Shown here: one piece after another, positions 1-9,688 of the stretch
Position numbering within the stretch: the first letter of the stretch is position 1
Layout: every line of letters starts with the position of its first letter
Assembly: GCF_016313185.1 (NCBI RefSeq)
Contig: NZ_CP066218.1
Coordinates: 4,154,001 to 4,218,000 of the forward strand
Source of the DNA: Mycolicibacterium baixiangningiae
Lineage (GTDB): Bacteria; Actinomycetota; Actinomycetes; Mycobacteriales; Mycobacteriaceae
Direction of reading: 5' to 3'
Length of the DNA stretch: 64,000 nucleotides
Notes under the pieces: generated by a model
Told to the model about the DNA's origin: nothing
Databases searched by the model: none
Seen by the model: the letters and a program-made list of their open reading frames with translations, nothing else
Position numbers and translations under genes: made by a program

Positions 1-36
1 CGACGGTGCCGACCAATTCGCGGCCGGGCAACGGCG

Positions 37-228
37 ATGGACGACGTCCAGCGGTGGGGTCCGGTTATCGAGGCGGCGCCGCCGCCGGACGCCCGCCAGG
101 CTGGACACCGTGAAGGCGTGGGTGCGGCGGTGCAAGGAGGCCGGTCTGCTCAGCCCCTACGACCCCCCGCGGACCTGGACTCCCCCGAGCAGAAGGCGAT
201 CACCGCCACCGCCGCCGAGTGGCCGTAG
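37..228 (+). pseudogene. possible small unrecognised gene with two compensating frameshifts
   Basis: A 63-codon frame opens with ATG and runs to TAG at 226-228. Base composition at third codon positions is mycobacterial-like at both ends of this frame, but between about 98 and 185 the neighbouring frame is the better one: it reads LDTVKAWVRRCKEAGLL and then SPYDPPRTW. The second switch falls at a run of five C near 183-187, the kind of place where an indel or a sequencing slip occurs. The simplest reading is a small helical protein of about 63 residues carrying two opposite indels. I do not recognise the family and the left context is missing. It could also be chance. Confidence 0.25.
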
Positions 229-277
229 GACAGAGTGAGGACAATCAGGCCGAACAGGGCACCGCTCCGCAAACAAG

Positions 278-310
278 AAACCCGCCCCGGCCAGTGGCCG
301 GAGCGGGTTT
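278..310 (-). terminator. hairpin downstream of tRNA-Ala
   Basis: An inverted repeat with arms AAACCCGCnCCGGCCA and its complement folds into a long GC-rich stem with a very short loop. It lies just beyond the 3' end of the leftward tRNA gene. It is followed on that strand by CTTGTTTG, not a long U run, as is common in mycobacteria. Confidence 0.6.
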
Positions 311-318
311 GTCGTTTG

Positions 319-391
319 TGGAGCTAAGGGGATTCGAACCCCTGACCCCCACACTGCCAGTGTGGTGCGCTACCAACTGCGCCATAGCCCC
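319..391 (-). tRNA. tRNA-Ala (anticodon GGC)
   Basis: The reverse strand reads GGGGCTATGGCGCAG... and folds into a standard cloverleaf. The anticodon stem is CCACA/TGTGG around loop CTGGCAG, giving anticodon GGC for alanine GCC codons. The T arm contains GGTTCGAATCC. The acceptor stem GGGGCTA/TAGCTCC has the G3-U70 wobble pair that is the classic alanine identity element. The discriminator base is A at 319 and CCA is not encoded. Confidence 0.96.
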
Positions 392-447
392 GTGATGTCG
401 TGCTCACCGAAGTTACACCACGCGGGGTGGCCGCTCAAAATCGCTGG

Positions 448-1716
448 TCACGGCACTTCCCCACCGGCCTCAGGTCCGATCGCCCGCGCCGGTGTGTGGT
501 CGGTGGAGGGCTGCGGCCGCGTCTCGGGCGCGAAGACCCAGCCCACCGCCGCCACACCCAGGATGACGCCGCTGACCAGGAATGCCCACCCGAACGACGT
601 GTATTGCGCGATGAGGCCAACCAGCAGTGAGCCGCCGATCGAACCGAAATCCGCCATCATCTGGAACGTCGCGACCGCCGTCCCGCCTCGCGACTTGTTT
701 CCCACCACGTCGGCGACGGCGGCCTGCTGCGGCGAGACGAAGATGCCGGTGGCGGCGCCGGCGACATAGGCCGCCGCCAGAAATACCGGCAGCGACGTGG
801 TGAAGCCCACCAGCGCCGTGGACACGGCCGCCAGGGTGAGCCCGGCGATCAACAGCTTGCGCCGCCCGAGGCGGTCCGACAGATATCCACTGGGAATGAC
901 CACCGAGATGTTGCCCACCGCGAACGCCGTGAGCGCCAGCCCGGCCGCACCCGGCCCCCGGCCCAGCACCTCCACGACGAACAGGGGCACCAGCGCAATA
1001 CGCAACCCGAACGATGCCCACCCGGTCGCGAAGTTGGAGAACAGTGCCGCCCGGTAAGCAGGGTGCCGGAACACCGTCCGGAACGGGACGGGCGGCTCCT
1101 CGTCCTCGTCAGGCCGGCCGACGACGGCGGAGTTGCGCAGGCTGACGAACACGACGGTCGCGGCGACCAGCAGTGCGGCACCGTAGATCAGGAACGGCGC
1201 CGACAGACCGAAGCCCACGGTGAGGCTGCCCAGGATGGGCCCGCCCACGGAGCCGATCATGAACCCTGACGAGAACAGCCCCGCGACGCGGCCACGCGCG
1301 TCGCTGGGCGATATCCGGATCATCAGCCCCAGCGACGACACCGTGAACATCGCCGATCCGATCCCGCCCAGGGAGCGGAAAACCAGGAGTTGCCAATAGG
1401 TTTCGGCGAACGCGCACGCCGCCGTCGACAACGCGACGATGATCAGGCCGCTGATGTAGACGCTGCGCTCCCCCAATCGCTGAACGAGCAGGCCCGCCGG
1501 TGGCGCACCCACCAGACGCATCACGGCGAACGCGGTGATGACGAATGTCGCGGCGCTGATGCTGACACCGAAGTGCCGCGCGTACTGCGGCAGCACCGGG
1601 GCCACCACCCCGTAGCCCAGCGCCACCACGACATTCGCGGCGACCAGCACCCAGACTTCGCGCGGCAGCCGCTGCTTCGTCTTCTGCGGACAGTCACCCT
1701 CCGTCCGTGAACTCAC
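448..1716 (-). CDS. MFS transporter, DHA1-type drug/metabolite efflux family
   Basis: A 422-residue, strongly hydrophobic protein with about 12 predicted membrane spans in two halves and a charged central loop near residues 205-220 ([11 protein letters not shown]). The first loop has the MFS motif A-like [10 protein letters not shown], and its second-half copy is [12 protein letters not shown]. It would export or import a small molecule by proton antiport; the substrate cannot be told from sequence. The GTG start overlaps the TGA of the upstream pgm by four bases, so the two are co-transcribed and probably translationally coupled. The C-terminal 25 residues are hydrophilic. Confidence 0.85.
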   Translation of the reverse strand: MSSRTEGDCPQKTKQRLPREVWVLVAANVVVALGYGVVAPVLPQYARHFGVSISAATFVITAFAVMRLVGAPPAGLLVQRLGERSVYISGLIIVALSTAACAFAETYWQLLVFRSLGGIGSAMFTVSSLGLMIRISPSDARGRVAGLFSSGFMIGSVGGPILGSLTVGFGLSAPFLIYGAALLVAATVVFVSLRNSAVVGRPDEDEEPPVPFRTVFRHPAYRAALFSNFATGWASFGLRIALVPLFVVEVLGRGPGAAGLALTAFAVGNISVVIPSGYLSDRLGRRKLLIAGLTLAAVSTALVGFTTSLPVFLAAAYVAGAATGIFVSPQQAAVADVVGNKSRGGTAVATFQMMADFGSIGGSLLVGLIAQYTSFGWAFLVSGVILGVAAVGWVFAPETRPQPSTDHTPARAIGPEAGGEVP

Positions 1717-3347
1717 GAAATGACCGCCGCCACCACTTCACGCGCGGCATCCTGAACCTCGGCGAGATGCTCGGGTCCCTTGAAGGATTCGGCGTAGATT
1801 TTGTACACGTCCTCGGTGCCCGACGGGCGCGCGGCGAACCACGCGTTTTCCGTGGTGACCTTCAGCCCCCCCAGCGGGGCGTTGTTGCCCGGTGCGGCGG
1901 TCAGTTTCGCGGTGATCGGCTCCCCCGCGAGTTCGGTGGCGGTGACCTGCTCGGGCGACAGCTTGGCCAGCCGCGCCTTCTGCTCGCGGTCGGCCGGCGC
2001 GTCGATACGCGCATAGGTCGGCGCGCCATACTTGTCGGCGAGTTCGGCATAGCGCTGCGACGGTGTCGACCCCGTCACCGCGAGGACCTCCGAGGCCAGC
2101 AACGCGAGGATGATGCCGTCCTTGTCGGTCGTCCACACGGTGCCGTCGGTCCGCAGGAACGACGCCCCGGCGCTTTCCTCCCCGCCGAATCCGATTGTGC
2201 CGCCGATCAATCCGTCGACGAACCACTTGAACCCGACGGGCACCTCGGTCAGGGTGCGGCCGAGGCCGGCCACCACGCGGTCGATGATCGACGAACTCAC
2301 CGCGGTCTTGCCCACCGCGGTGGCCGTCGGCCAGTCGGGCCGGTGGGTGAACAGATAGTCGATCGCCACCGCGAGGTAGTGGTTCGGGTTCATCAGTCCG
2401 CCGTCTGGGGTGACGATGCCGTGCCGGTCGGAGTCGGCGTCGTTGCCGGTGGCGATCTGATAGTCCCCGATCTTGCCGATCAGAGACGCCATCGCGTTCG
2501 GCGAACTGCAGTCCATGCGGATCTTGCCGTCGCCGTCAAGAGTCATGAACCGCCACGTCGCATCCACCAGCGGGTTGACCACGGTGAGGTTCAGGCCGTG
2601 GCGTTCGGCGATGGCCCCCCAGTAGTCGACGCTGGCACCGCCGAGAGGGTCGGCGCCGATGCGTACGCCTTCAGCACGGATCGCGTGGACGTCGACGACG
2701 TTCGGGAGGTCCTCGATGTAGGCGTTGAGGTAGTCGTGGCGCTGTGCAGTCTGCAGCGCCCGGGCCAGCGGCACCCGTTTGACCGCGCGCAGCCCGTCGC
2801 GCAGGATCTCGTTCGCCCGGTTGGCGATCACACCGGTGGCGTCGGAGTCGGCGGGCCCGCCGTTGGGCGGGTTGTACTTGAAACCGCCGTCGCGCGGCGG
2901 ATTGTGCGACGGGGTGACGACGATACCGTCGGCGAGGTCGGCGTCGCGCCCCCGGTTGAAGCTCAAGATGGCATGGCTGACCGCCGGGGTGGGCGTGTAG
3001 CGGCCGGCCGAATCGATCATCGCCACAACGTCGTTGGCGGCGAGCACCTCGAGCGCTGAGGTCCACGCCGGTTCCGACAGCGCGTGGGTGTCGCGGCCGA
3101 TGAACAGCGGGCCGGTGGTCCCCTGGGCGGCGCGGTACTCGACGATCGCCTGCGTGGTGGCCAGGATGTGCGCTTCGTTGAACGCGGCGTCCAAACTCGA
3201 GCCGCGGTGCCCGGACGTGCCGAACGCCACCTGCTGGGCGACGTCGTCAGGATCGGGTTCGACGGCGTAGTACGCCGTCACGACCGAAGCGACGTCGATG
3301 AGGTCTTCGGGTTGCGCCGGCTGCCCGGCGCGGGGGTTGGCCGCCAT
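1713..3347 (-). CDS. pgm: phosphoglucomutase (alpha-D-glucose phosphate-specific)
   Basis: Interconverts glucose 1-phosphate and glucose 6-phosphate, linking glycolysis to glycogen, trehalose and cell-wall precursor synthesis. The 544-residue length is typical of the bacterial Pgm family. The active-site phosphoserine loop reads [12 protein letters not shown] near residue 145. The metal-binding loop reads [10 protein letters not shown] near residue 305. The sugar-recognition segment [10 protein letters not shown] lies near residue 395, and the C-terminal phosphate-binding loop contains [14 protein letters not shown]. In M. tuberculosis the orthologue pgmA also lies back-to-back with two crcB genes. 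The start is ATG, 71 bases from the divergent fluC. Confidence 0.95.
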   Translation of the reverse strand: MAANPRAGQPAQPEDLIDVASVVTAYYAVEPDPDDVAQQVAFGTSGHRGSSLDAAFNEAHILATTQAIVEYRAAQGTTGPLFIGRDTHALSEPAWTSALEVLAANDVVAMIDSAGRYTPTPAVSHAILSFNRGRDADLADGIVVTPSHNPPRDGGFKYNPPNGGPADSDATGVIANRANEILRDGLRAVKRVPLARALQTAQRHDYLNAYIEDLPNVVDVHAIRAEGVRIGADPLGGASVDYWGAIAERHGLNLTVVNPLVDATWRFMTLDGDGKIRMDCSSPNAMASLIGKIGDYQIATGNDADSDRHGIVTPDGGLMNPNHYLAVAIDYLFTHRPDWPTATAVGKTAVSSSIIDRVVAGLGRTLTEVPVGFKWFVDGLIGGTIGFGGEESAGASFLRTDGTVWTTDKDGIILALLASEVLAVTGSTPSQRYAELADKYGAPTYARIDAPADREQKARLAKLSPEQVTATELAGEPITAKLTAAPGNNAPLGGLKVTTENAWFAARPSGTEDVYKIYAESFKGPEHLAEVQDAAREVVAAVIS

Positions 3348-3418
3348 GATCTCGATTCTGCTCCCTTGTCACGTCGCGCTGCCCGACGGCTGGGGTATTC
3401 CCAGCCATACTCTCCGTC

Positions 3419-3817
3419 ATGCCCCGTTTCGACCGTCGTGAACTGACGGCGGTGTTCGTCGGTGGAGCGCTGGGCACGCTGGCACGCGCGGCGTTCGAGG
3501 AATTCGCTGCCGCGGAGCCGGGCCGGTGGCCGTGGCCGACGTTCACCGTCAACATCGTGGGAGCGTTTCTGCTCGGCTACTTCACCACCCGGTTGCTGGA
3601 ACGCCTGCCGGTGTCGAGTTACCGGCGTCCGCTGCTGGGGACCGGCCTGTGCGGCGGTCTGACGACGTTCTCCACGATGCAGGTGGAGACGGTGCGGATG
3701 CTCGAACAGGGGCACGTCGTCCTCGCCGCCGGCTACACCGCCGCGAGCCTGGCGGCCGGATTGGTGGCGATCGTCATCGCCACCGCGCTCGTGCGACGGG
3801 CGCGGATCAGCCGATGA
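3419..3817 (+). CDS. crcB: fluoride channel subunit FluC/CrcB (first copy)
   Basis: A 132-residue protein with four membrane spans. The family forms small dual-topology or heterodimeric fluoride channels that expel F- from the cytoplasm. Diagnostic segments are [11 protein letters not shown] near residue 42 and [12 protein letters not shown] near residue 78, the Fluc pore signature. The stop overlaps the ATG of the second copy (ATGA). Paired crcB genes are common in Gram-positive bacteria, where the two products assemble as an antiparallel heterodimer. A 7-bp hairpin lies at 3388-3406 just upstream, but it does not look like a crcB-type fluoride riboswitch. Confidence 0.92.
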   Translation: MPRFDRRELTAVFVGGALGTLARAAFEEFAAAEPGRWPWPTFTVNIVGAFLLGYFTTRLLERLPVSSYRRPLLGTGLCGGLTTFSTMQVETVRMLEQGHVVLAAGYTAASLAAGLVAIVIATALVRRARISR

Positions 3818-4173
3818 TCCTGTGGGCGGGTGTGATGGTTCTCGGCGGGGCGGGGGCGGTGGCCCGCTTCCTCGTTGACCGCGCCGTGACCTCGGCGCTG
3901 GGACGGCCCTTCCCGCTCGGAACGCTGGTGGTCAACGTCAGCGGCGCCCTCGTACTCGGCTTTCTGGGCGGTGTGGCGTTGAGCCCACACCTCGCACTGC
4001 TGTTCGGCGTCGGGTTCATCGGGTCCTACACCACGTTCTCCACCTGGATGTTGGAGACACATCGGCTCGCCGAGGAGCGCCGCGCCTGGCCGGCGATGGC
4101 CAACGTCGCGGGCAGTGTCGTGCTCGGCCTGGTCGCCGCCGCGACCGGCCTGTGGCTCGGAGGCCGGCTGTGA
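3814..4173 (+). CDS. crcB: fluoride channel subunit FluC/CrcB (second copy)
   Basis: A 119-residue partner of the preceding subunit, with four hydrophobic segments, [13 protein letters not shown] near residue 34 and [12 protein letters not shown] near residue 70. ATG at 3814 is chosen because it overlaps the TGA of the first copy by four bases. An in-frame open region extends further upstream, but it only shadows the first gene. The product would form the obligate heterodimer with the first copy. Confidence 0.92.
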   Translation: MILWAGVMVLGGAGAVARFLVDRAVTSALGRPFPLGTLVVNVSGALVLGFLGGVALSPHLALLFGVGFIGSYTTFSTWMLETHRLAEERRAWPAMANVAGSVVLGLVAAATGLWLGGRL

Positions 4174-5195
4174 GCGGCGACCTGGCGAAGTCGACGGCGT
4201 ACTTCGGCGAGCGGCAGCGCAGCGGTGACCGGTTCACCGCCGACGCACTGCTCGACCTCTACACCGCCGCGTCGATCACGACCAGCATCGTGATCCGTGG
4301 CATCGCGGGCTTCGGCCCGCGGCACGAACTCCGCAGCGATCTCACGCTGACCGGGTCCGAGGACCCGCCGATAGCGGTCATGGCTGTCGACACCGCAGCC
4401 AAGATGCGGCAACTGGCGGCGGACACGGTCGGGCTCGTCACGCGCGGGCTCGTCACGCTCGAATCGCTGACGCCGGCGGACGGACCGATGCCGGCCGGAC
4501 CGTCGGTCAAAGTCACGGTCTATGTCCAACGCGGTCATCGGGTCTCGGGGGCGCTCGCCCACGTCGCCGTGTGTGACGTGCTGCAACGGCACGGGTTCCA
4601 CGCGGCGACCGCCTATCTCGGCGTCGACGGCACGGCTGGCGGGCAACGACGGCGTGCGGCGTTCTTCGGCCGCAACGTGGAGGTGCCGGCCATGGTGATT
4701 GCCACCGGACCGCGCGAGCGGGCGGTCCCGGCGATCGCCGAACTGCGCGCCATGCCCGGTCTGCAGATGCTGACCGTCGAGGCGGTCACCACATGCAAGC
4801 TCGGCGGCAGGCTGCTCTCGCCCCCGCCGGAGCAGCCCCGCGACGCCGGCGCACTTCAGACGTTGAGCGTGCAGACGTGCGCATCGGCGTTGCACGACGG
4901 CGTGCCGATCCATCGCGCCCTGGTCACGCGCCTGCGCGCCATCCACCAGACTGCGGGCGTGACCGTGCTGCGCGCCGTGTGGGGCTTCCAGAACGGCTCG
5001 GCACCCCTCGCCGACAGCGTGTTCCGTATCGGTCGGCGGGTGCCGGTGACAACGCTCGTGGTCGACACGCCGGAGCGGATCGCGGCCGGATTCCAGGTGG
5101 CCGACGCACTGACCGCGCAGCACGGAGTGGTCACCGTCGAGAAGGTTCCGGGTGCGGTGTCGATCGACGGCGGCGTCCGCCGCGGAACGATGTGA
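4170..5195 (+). CDS. DUF190 protein with three repeats
   Basis: GTG at 4170 overlaps the TGA of crcB; the ATG six codons earlier lies inside crcB and is less likely. The 341-residue product contains three related segments, at about residues 5-95, 105-200 and 220-335. Each resembles the DUF190 fold, a small ferredoxin-like alpha/beta domain similar to PII signalling proteins. Repeat-like landmarks are GIAGFG in the first, VYVQRGHR in the second and RAVWGFQNG in the third. Most DUF190 proteins have one copy. The tight coupling to the fluoride channel pair, also seen in M. tuberculosis, suggests a role in fluoride tolerance or channel regulation, which is inference. Confidence 0.8.
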   Translation: MSGDLAKSTAYFGERQRSGDRFTADALLDLYTAASITTSIVIRGIAGFGPRHELRSDLTLTGSEDPPIAVMAVDTAAKMRQLAADTVGLVTRGLVTLESLTPADGPMPAGPSVKVTVYVQRGHRVSGALAHVAVCDVLQRHGFHAATAYLGVDGTAGGQRRRAAFFGRNVEVPAMVIATGPRERAVPAIAELRAMPGLQMLTVEAVTTCKLGGRLLSPPPEQPRDAGALQTLSVQTCASALHDGVPIHRALVTRLRAIHQTAGVTVLRAVWGFQNGSAPLADSVFRIGRRVPVTTLVVDTPERIAAGFQVADALTAQHGVVTVEKVPGAVSIDGGVRRGTM

Positions 5196-5215
5196 CCTAC
5201 GCGCGCCGACCGCGG

Positions 5216-5234
5216 TAAGCCTAGCCTTACCTGA
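5216..5234 (+). promoter_or_regulatory. IdeR-type iron box in front of mbtL
   Basis: TAAGCCTAGCCTTACCTGA matches 16 of 19 positions of the IdeR consensus TWAGGTWAGSCTWACCTWA. It lies 18 bases before the first mbt start codon. IdeR with Fe2+ binds such sites and represses siderophore genes, so the operon should be induced by iron starvation. Confidence 0.75.
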
Positions 5235-5252
5235 CCAAGACGTGTACCGTCC

Positions 5253-5528
5253 GTGCGCGTGCAAACGAGTAATCCAGAGCCCGTCAGCGCAGCCCTGACG
5301 GAGATCCTGCGCGACGACATGAACGTCGACATCCGTCGGGTGACCCGCGAGTCCAGACTGATCGACGACGTCGGACTGGACTCGGTCGCGTTCGCCGTCG
5401 GAATGGTCGCCATCGAGGACCGTCTCGGTGTCGCGCTGACCGAGGAAGACCTGTTGAGCTGCGACACCGTCGGCGATCTCGAGGCCGCGATCCTGGCGAA
5501 GGTGCCGAGCTCGCAGAGCAACCCGTGA
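5253..5528 (+). CDS. mbtL: acyl carrier protein of mycobactin lipid-tail assembly
   Basis: A 91-residue acyl carrier protein. The phosphopantetheine attachment motif GLDSVAF is at about residues 42-48, inside a typical four-helix acidic ACP sequence. In M. tuberculosis MbtL carries the fatty acyl chain that is activated by MbtM, desaturated by MbtN and transferred by MbtK to the lysine of mycobactin. GTG at 5253 is used; GTG at 5259 is also possible. The stop overlaps the GTG of mbtM, and an iron box lies directly upstream. Confidence 0.88.
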   Translation: MRVQTSNPEPVSAALTEILRDDMNVDIRRVTRESRLIDDVGLDSVAFAVGMVAIEDRLGVALTEEDLLSCDTVGDLEAAILAKVPSSQSNP

Positions 5529-7105
5529 ACCCGCTGGCGTCAGCGCTGGCCGATGCGATGACGTCCAGCGGCCAGGACCTCGCCGTCCTCGACAACGGAA
5601 CCTGGCGCCACCACCCGTGGCCGGAAGTGCACCAGCGGGCGGAGAACGTCGCCGCGCGAATCGCCGACGACGAGGCGACCGTGGTGGTGCTCGTCGGGGA
5701 ACCCACCGTGGAGTTCATCGCAGCGATCCCCGGAACCCTGTATGCCGGTGCCGCGCTGTCGATCCTCCCCGGCCCCGTCCGCGGTGCCGACCTCTCGCAG
5801 TGGGCGCAGAACACCACGCAGCGGTGTGCGGCGATCGGGGCGCGCATGGTGCTCAGCCACGGCGAGCAGTTCGACGCGCTGCGCGCGGCCGCGAGTGTGG
5901 TCCCGGTGCACGACGTGACGGAGATCGCGCAACCGCGGCGCTCCACGACGTTCACCCCGCCCACGACCGGCGGCGAGTTCGCGGTGCTGCAGGGCACCGC
6001 CGGGTCGACCGGCACGCCGCGCACGGCTGCCCTCTCCCCCGAGGCGGTGCTGGCGAATCTGCGCGGCCTGCAGACCCGCATCGACATCACCTCCGATGAC
6101 GTCGGCTGTTCCTGGTTGCCGCTCTACCACGACATGGGCCTGACGTTCCTGCTCTCCTGCGCGCTGAGCGGTTCGGGGCTCCGGCAGGCGCCGACGTCGG
6201 CGTTCGCGGCATCCCCGTTCAACTGGGTGCAGTGGCTGACCGCCAGCGCGGCCACCATGACCGCGGCGCCCAACATGGCCTACGGGCTGATCGGCAAGTA
6301 CGGCAGCCGACTCGCCGATGTCGACCTGGGGGCGTTGCGCTTCGCCCTCAACGGCGGTGAGCCCGTCGACTGCGACGGCACGCAGCGGTTCGCCACCGAG
6401 ATGGCCCGCTTCGGCTTCGACGCCGCCGCCCTGTCCCCCTCCTACGGGCTCGCCGAATCCAACTGTGCGGTCACGGTTCCGCTGCTCGGATCCGGCCTGC
6501 AGGTCGACGAGGTGGAGGTCAGCACCGACAGCGGACGCTACCTCCGCCGCACACATGCCGTCGTCGGTCAGGCGATCGCGGGTATGCAGGTGCGGATCGC
6601 TCCGGTCGACGGCGCCACCGAGCACGTCGAGGGCCGGGAGACCGGTGAGATCGAGGTCCGCGGATCGTCGATGATGACGGGCTATGTCGGCGAGACGCCG
6701 TTGGCACCCGAATCATGGTTTCCCACCGGCGATCTCGGCTACTTCGTCGACGGTGGACTGGTCGTGTGCGGGCGGGCCAAGGAACTGATCACCGTCGCCG
6801 GGCGCAACATCTTCCCCGCCGAGGTGGAACGGGTCGCCGCGCAGGTGAAGGGCGTCCGCGAGGGTGCGGTCGTTGCCGTCGGCACCGGCGAGAGCGCCCT
6901 GCGGCCCGGACTGGTCATCGCCGCCGAGTTCCGCGGGACCGACGAACCGGCCGCCCGCAGTGAACTCGTGCAGCGGGTGGCATCGGAATGCGGTGTCGTG
7001 CCGTCGAACGTGGTGTTCCTCGAGCCCGGTGCGCTCCCGCGGACGTCGTCGGGCAAGCTGCGCCGCCTGGAGGTCAAACGAAAGATGGAGGAGGTCAGCC
7101 GGTGA
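5525..7105 (+). CDS. mbtM: fatty acyl-AMP ligase MbtM (FadD33 type)
   Basis: A 526-residue ANL-family enzyme that adenylates a long-chain fatty acid and loads it on the MbtL carrier. The AMP-binding loop reads [10 protein letters not shown] near residue 160, followed by LPLYHDMGL near residue 199 as in fatty acyl-AMP ligases. The A8 hinge appears as [16 protein letters not shown] near residue 420, and the C-terminal catalytic lysine loop reads [11 protein letters not shown]. Start GTG overlaps mbtL and stop overlaps mbtN, so the three genes form one coupled iron-regulated operon. Order and sequence match the M. tuberculosis mbt-2 locus. Confidence 0.92.
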   Translation: MNPLASALADAMTSSGQDLAVLDNGTWRHHPWPEVHQRAENVAARIADDEATVVVLVGEPTVEFIAAIPGTLYAGAALSILPGPVRGADLSQWAQNTTQRCAAIGARMVLSHGEQFDALRAAASVVPVHDVTEIAQPRRSTTFTPPTTGGEFAVLQGTAGSTGTPRTAALSPEAVLANLRGLQTRIDITSDDVGCSWLPLYHDMGLTFLLSCALSGSGLRQAPTSAFAASPFNWVQWLTASAATMTAAPNMAYGLIGKYGSRLADVDLGALRFALNGGEPVDCDGTQRFATEMARFGFDAAALSPSYGLAESNCAVTVPLLGSGLQVDEVEVSTDSGRYLRRTHAVVGQAIAGMQVRIAPVDGATEHVEGRETGEIEVRGSSMMTGYVGETPLAPESWFPTGDLGYFVDGGLVVCGRAKELITVAGRNIFPAEVERVAAQVKGVREGAVVAVGTGESALRPGLVIAAEFRGTDEPAARSELVQRVASECGVVPSNVVFLEPGALPRTSSGKLRRLEVKRKMEEVSR

Positions 7106-8280
7106 CGGGGACGACCGGGACAGCCCAGAGCACCGACGACTACCAGGATCTGCTCGACCGGGTCTTCGACGACCAGGTCACGGCGTGGACAGCGGAAGCC
7201 GAAGTGACCGAACGCTTTCCACGCCAGCTCATCGAGCATCTCGGCCGGTCCGGTGTGTTCGCGCAGAAGTGGGGCGACGGTCAGCAGCCCGATGTCGCGA
7301 AGTTGATCGCGCTCGCCCTGGAGCTGGGCCGGCTGGGTTCGGCCGGCATCGGCGTGGGTGTCAGCCTGCACGATTCGGCGATCGCCCTGCTGCGCCGGTT
7401 CGCCAAGAACGACTACCTCCGCACCATCTGCGAGCAGGCGATCCGGGGCGAGGCGGTGTTGTGCATCGGCGCCTCCGAGACGTCAGGCGGGTCGGACCTG
7501 CAGATCGTCGGCACCGAAGTGCGTTCTGCCCGTGACGGTTACGAGGTCCGCGGGATCAAGAAGTTCGTCTCCCTGTCGCCGATCGCCGATCACATCATGG
7601 TGGTGGCCCGCAACGTCGACCACGATCCGACCAGCCGGCACGGCAACGTCGTCGTCATCGCGGTACCGACGAGCCAGGTGCAGGTGCAGGCGCCGTACAA
7701 GAAGGTCGGCGCGGGTCCCCTGGACACCGCCGCAGTGCACATCGACACCTGGGTGCCGGCCGACGCTCTCGTCGCCCGGCCAGGAACCGGGCTGGCCGCG
7801 ATCTCATGGGGTCTCGCCCACGAACGGCTGTCGATCGCCGGGCAGGTCGCCGGGGCCAGCCAGCGTGTCATCGGAATCACTTTGGCCCGCATGATGAAAC
7901 GCAGCCAGTTCGGCCACACCCTGTACGAGCATCAGGCCCTGCGTATGCGGATGGCAGACCTGCAGGCGCGGGTGGACATGCTGCGCTACGCCCTGGCAGG
8001 CATCGCCGCCGGAGGCCGGCTCGATCTCCGCGCCGCCGCCGCGATCAAGGTGAGCGCCGCGCGACTGGGTGAGGAGGTGGTGTCGGAGTGCATGCACATC
8101 TTCGGCGGATCCGGCTACCTGACCGAGGAGACACCGCTGGGCCGGTGGTGGCGCGATATGAAGCTCGCCCGCGTGGGCGGCGGCACCGACGAAGTGCTGT
8201 GGGAACTGGTCGCGGCGGCGATGAGGCCTGATTACGACGGTTACGACGAGCTGATCAAATCGCCGACCAGCGACGACTAG
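7102..8280 (+). CDS. mbtN: acyl-ACP dehydrogenase MbtN (FadE14 type)
   Basis: A 392-residue acyl-CoA dehydrogenase-family flavoprotein. In mycobactin biosynthesis it introduces the alpha,beta double bond of the lipid tail while the chain is bound to MbtL. Visible motifs are [12 protein letters not shown] near residue 128 (FAD/substrate loop), the middle beta domain, and the C-terminal helical domain with [13 protein letters not shown] near residue 332. GTG at 7102 overlaps the mbtM stop and follows GGAGGAG by several bases; longer forms starting upstream lie inside mbtM. Its TAG at 8278-8280 shares the palindrome CTAG with the stop of the convergent mbtK. Confidence 0.9.
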   Translation: MTGTTGTAQSTDDYQDLLDRVFDDQVTAWTAEAEVTERFPRQLIEHLGRSGVFAQKWGDGQQPDVAKLIALALELGRLGSAGIGVGVSLHDSAIALLRRFAKNDYLRTICEQAIRGEAVLCIGASETSGGSDLQIVGTEVRSARDGYEVRGIKKFVSLSPIADHIMVVARNVDHDPTSRHGNVVVIAVPTSQVQVQAPYKKVGAGPLDTAAVHIDTWVPADALVARPGTGLAAISWGLAHERLSIAGQVAGASQRVIGITLARMMKRSQFGHTLYEHQALRMRMADLQARVDMLRYALAGIAAGGRLDLRAAAAIKVSAARLGEEVVSECMHIFGGSGYLTEETPLGRWWRDMKLARVGGGTDEVLWELVAAAMRPDYDGYDELIKSPTSDD

Positions 8281-8882
8281 CGCTCGAACGCATACAGCGC
8301 CATCCGGCGGTTCGCCATGTCGTGTTCGCCGAGGAAGGTGCATCCGGCGAATTCGCAGACCCGCCGGGCTCCGGTGTTGCGGTGGTCGGGATCGAACATG
8401 ATGCGCCGGCAACGCGGTTCGATCTCGAACACGCTCGCCACCACGCGGGGCAGGAGCAACGGCGCGAACCCTCGATTGACGAACTTCAGGTCGGCGATCG
8501 CCGCGTGCATGCCGATGTCGTACGGATCGGCGTCATAGCGCGGCCCGATGGAGTCCTTGGCGGCCCGGTACAGCTCGACGTAGACCACGTCGGCGCCCTT
8601 GAAGCTGCCGATCAACGGCCGCGAGTACTCGCCGTCGATCTGGGCTCGGAGGTGTCGGCGCCACCGCTCCGGCGGCCACGGATACTCCCACGCCTCGACG
8701 AGGTGGGGCCGATTCATCCACTCTGAGACCATCTCCGCGTCGGCGTCCGCATCGGCGGGGCGCAGCGCGAAGGGCTCGGCCAACACGGGCAGCGGCGGGG
8801 CGGGCACGGCGCGCACCTCGTCGGAGACGGTCGTCAGCTCACGTGGCAGGACCGGCGTGGGCGCCTCTTCGATCTCGGTCAT
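8277..8882 (-). CDS. mbtK: mycobactin lysine N-acyltransferase MbtK (GNAT family)
   Basis: A 201-residue GNAT-fold acyltransferase that transfers the long acyl chain from MbtL to the epsilon-amino group of the mycobactin lysine. Family landmarks seen are [19 protein letters not shown] (start of the fold), WRRHLRAQ, the catalytic His/Asp region [20 protein letters not shown] near residues 121-140 and [19 protein letters not shown] near residue 163. It corresponds to Rv1347c of M. tuberculosis. It is convergent with mbtL-M-N and overlaps mbtN by four bases. It has its own iron box 27 bases upstream of the ATG. Confidence 0.9.
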   Translation of the reverse strand: MTEIEEAPTPVLPRELTTVSDEVRAVPAPPLPVLAEPFALRPADADADAEMVSEWMNRPHLVEAWEYPWPPERWRRHLRAQIDGEYSRPLIGSFKGADVVYVELYRAAKDSIGPRYDADPYDIGMHAAIADLKFVNRGFAPLLLPRVVASVFEIEPRCRRIMFDPDHRNTGARRVCEFAGCTFLGEHDMANRRMALYAFER

Positions 8883-8908
8883 TTGAGCGACGAGCCTACC
8901 GGAGCGAC

Positions 8909-8927
8909 TGAGGGTAGGTTTACCTAC
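8909..8927 (-). promoter_or_regulatory. IdeR-type iron box in front of mbtK
   Basis: TGAGGGTAGGTTTACCTAC (read on the plus strand) matches about 15 of 19 positions of the IdeR consensus and is a near palindrome. It lies between mbtK and the next leftward gene, close enough to the mbtK ATG to cover its promoter. Confidence 0.7.
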
Positions 8928-8930
8928 GTC

Positions 8931-9356
8931 TCATGCCGCGAGCAGCAGGACCCCGGCCACGATCAGCGCGACCACCTTGACGAGCTCGAGCGCGATGTAC
9001 ACGTAATGCGCACGTGACCGCGGGCCGTCCGCTCCGGCGAGCACCGCGTCCGACCGACGGCTGAGCCGGGGACGCACCGCGAGCACCTGCGCGAGCAAAA
9101 CCACGACGGCCGCCGCCGCGGAGACGGCGACACTCACCGCGGGTGGATGCACGATGAAGGACACCGCCACCACGACTGCCAGCACCGCCTCGCTGACATT
9201 GAGCGCGCGGAACACCAGCCGCCCGATCCCCAGCCCGAGCGGCAGCGTCACTCCCGGGGCCCGGAACTTCAACGGTGCTTCGAGGAACGAGATCGCGAGC
9301 ACCATCCCCAACCACACGAAGAGCGCGGCGACCGCCACCGCCCAGGCTGCGTGCAC
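8931..9356 (-). CDS. conserved mycobacterial integral membrane protein
   Basis: A 141-residue protein with four predicted membrane helices: residues about 3-24, 42-70, 75-95 and 118-140. An arginine-rich loop (RPRLSRRSD) lies before the last helix. The first helix contains ISFLEAPLKFRAPG. I do not recognise an enzyme motif. A similar small membrane protein sits at the corresponding place beside the mbt-2 locus in M. tuberculosis. It ends four bases from the iron box, so it could read through into mbtK or be separately expressed. Confidence 0.7.
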   Translation of the reverse strand: MHAAWAVAVAALFVWLGMVLAISFLEAPLKFRAPGVTLPLGLGIGRLVFRALNVSEAVLAVVVAVSFIVHPPAVSVAVSAAAAVVVLLAQVLAVRPRLSRRSDAVLAGADGPRSRAHYVYIALELVKVVALIVAGVLLLAA

Positions 9357-9404
9357 GCCGTCAGCCTAGCCACGGGTGTTCCGCCCCATGGGATGGTGGA
9401 TTCC

Positions 9405-9602
9405 ATGACTGAGCGGGACCGAGTCGAGGAGCTCAAGCGCTGGCAGGACAGCGGCGCACTGTGGACCGTGGTGTCCCGGACCCCCGGCGGCGTGACGATT
9501 GCCCTGCTCCGGTGCGACGGGGGCGAGGAAGTCGACCGGTTCGACTCCACCGATCCCGCGCTGCTGCACTACGTCGGTGACCGACTCGACAGCACGGAGT
9601 GA
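9405..9602 (+). CDS. small conserved hypothetical protein
   Basis: A 65-residue protein starting at ATG 9405, with no membrane segment or signal. It is rich in acidic residues and contains WQDSGALWTVVSRTPGGVTI, then LLRCDGGEEVDRF near residue 40. It reads like a compact beta-rich fold and resembles short conserved hypothetical proteins of mycobacteria. No function can be assigned. A longer upstream in-frame extension overlaps the divergent membrane protein gene and is rejected. Confidence 0.6.
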   Translation: MTERDRVEELKRWQDSGALWTVVSRTPGGVTIALLRCDGGEEVDRFDSTDPALLHYVGDRLDSTE

Positions 9603-9688
9603 GAGGACGACCCACTCCCCGCGGCCGCCCCGCATGATCTTTCGCTGACCGGCCCCGGACCTGACAGCACCGTTGTTACCATCGCGCC

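Noticed and set aside
1707..3059. 450-codon open frame on the plus strand opposite pgm
   Set aside because: Arg/Gly/Val-rich translation typical of antisense frames in high-GC DNA; pgm on the other strand is complete.
3388..3406. Hairpin GGCTGGG-GTATT-CCCAGCC just before crcB, considered as a fluoride riboswitch
   Set aside because: Too short and lacks the conserved crcB-motif pseudoknot sequences; probably an ordinary leader or promoter-region hairpin.
4026..5264. 412-codon minus-strand frame opposite the DUF190 gene
   Set aside because: Low-complexity Arg/His-rich shadow; the plus-strand gene has real repeats and operon overlaps.
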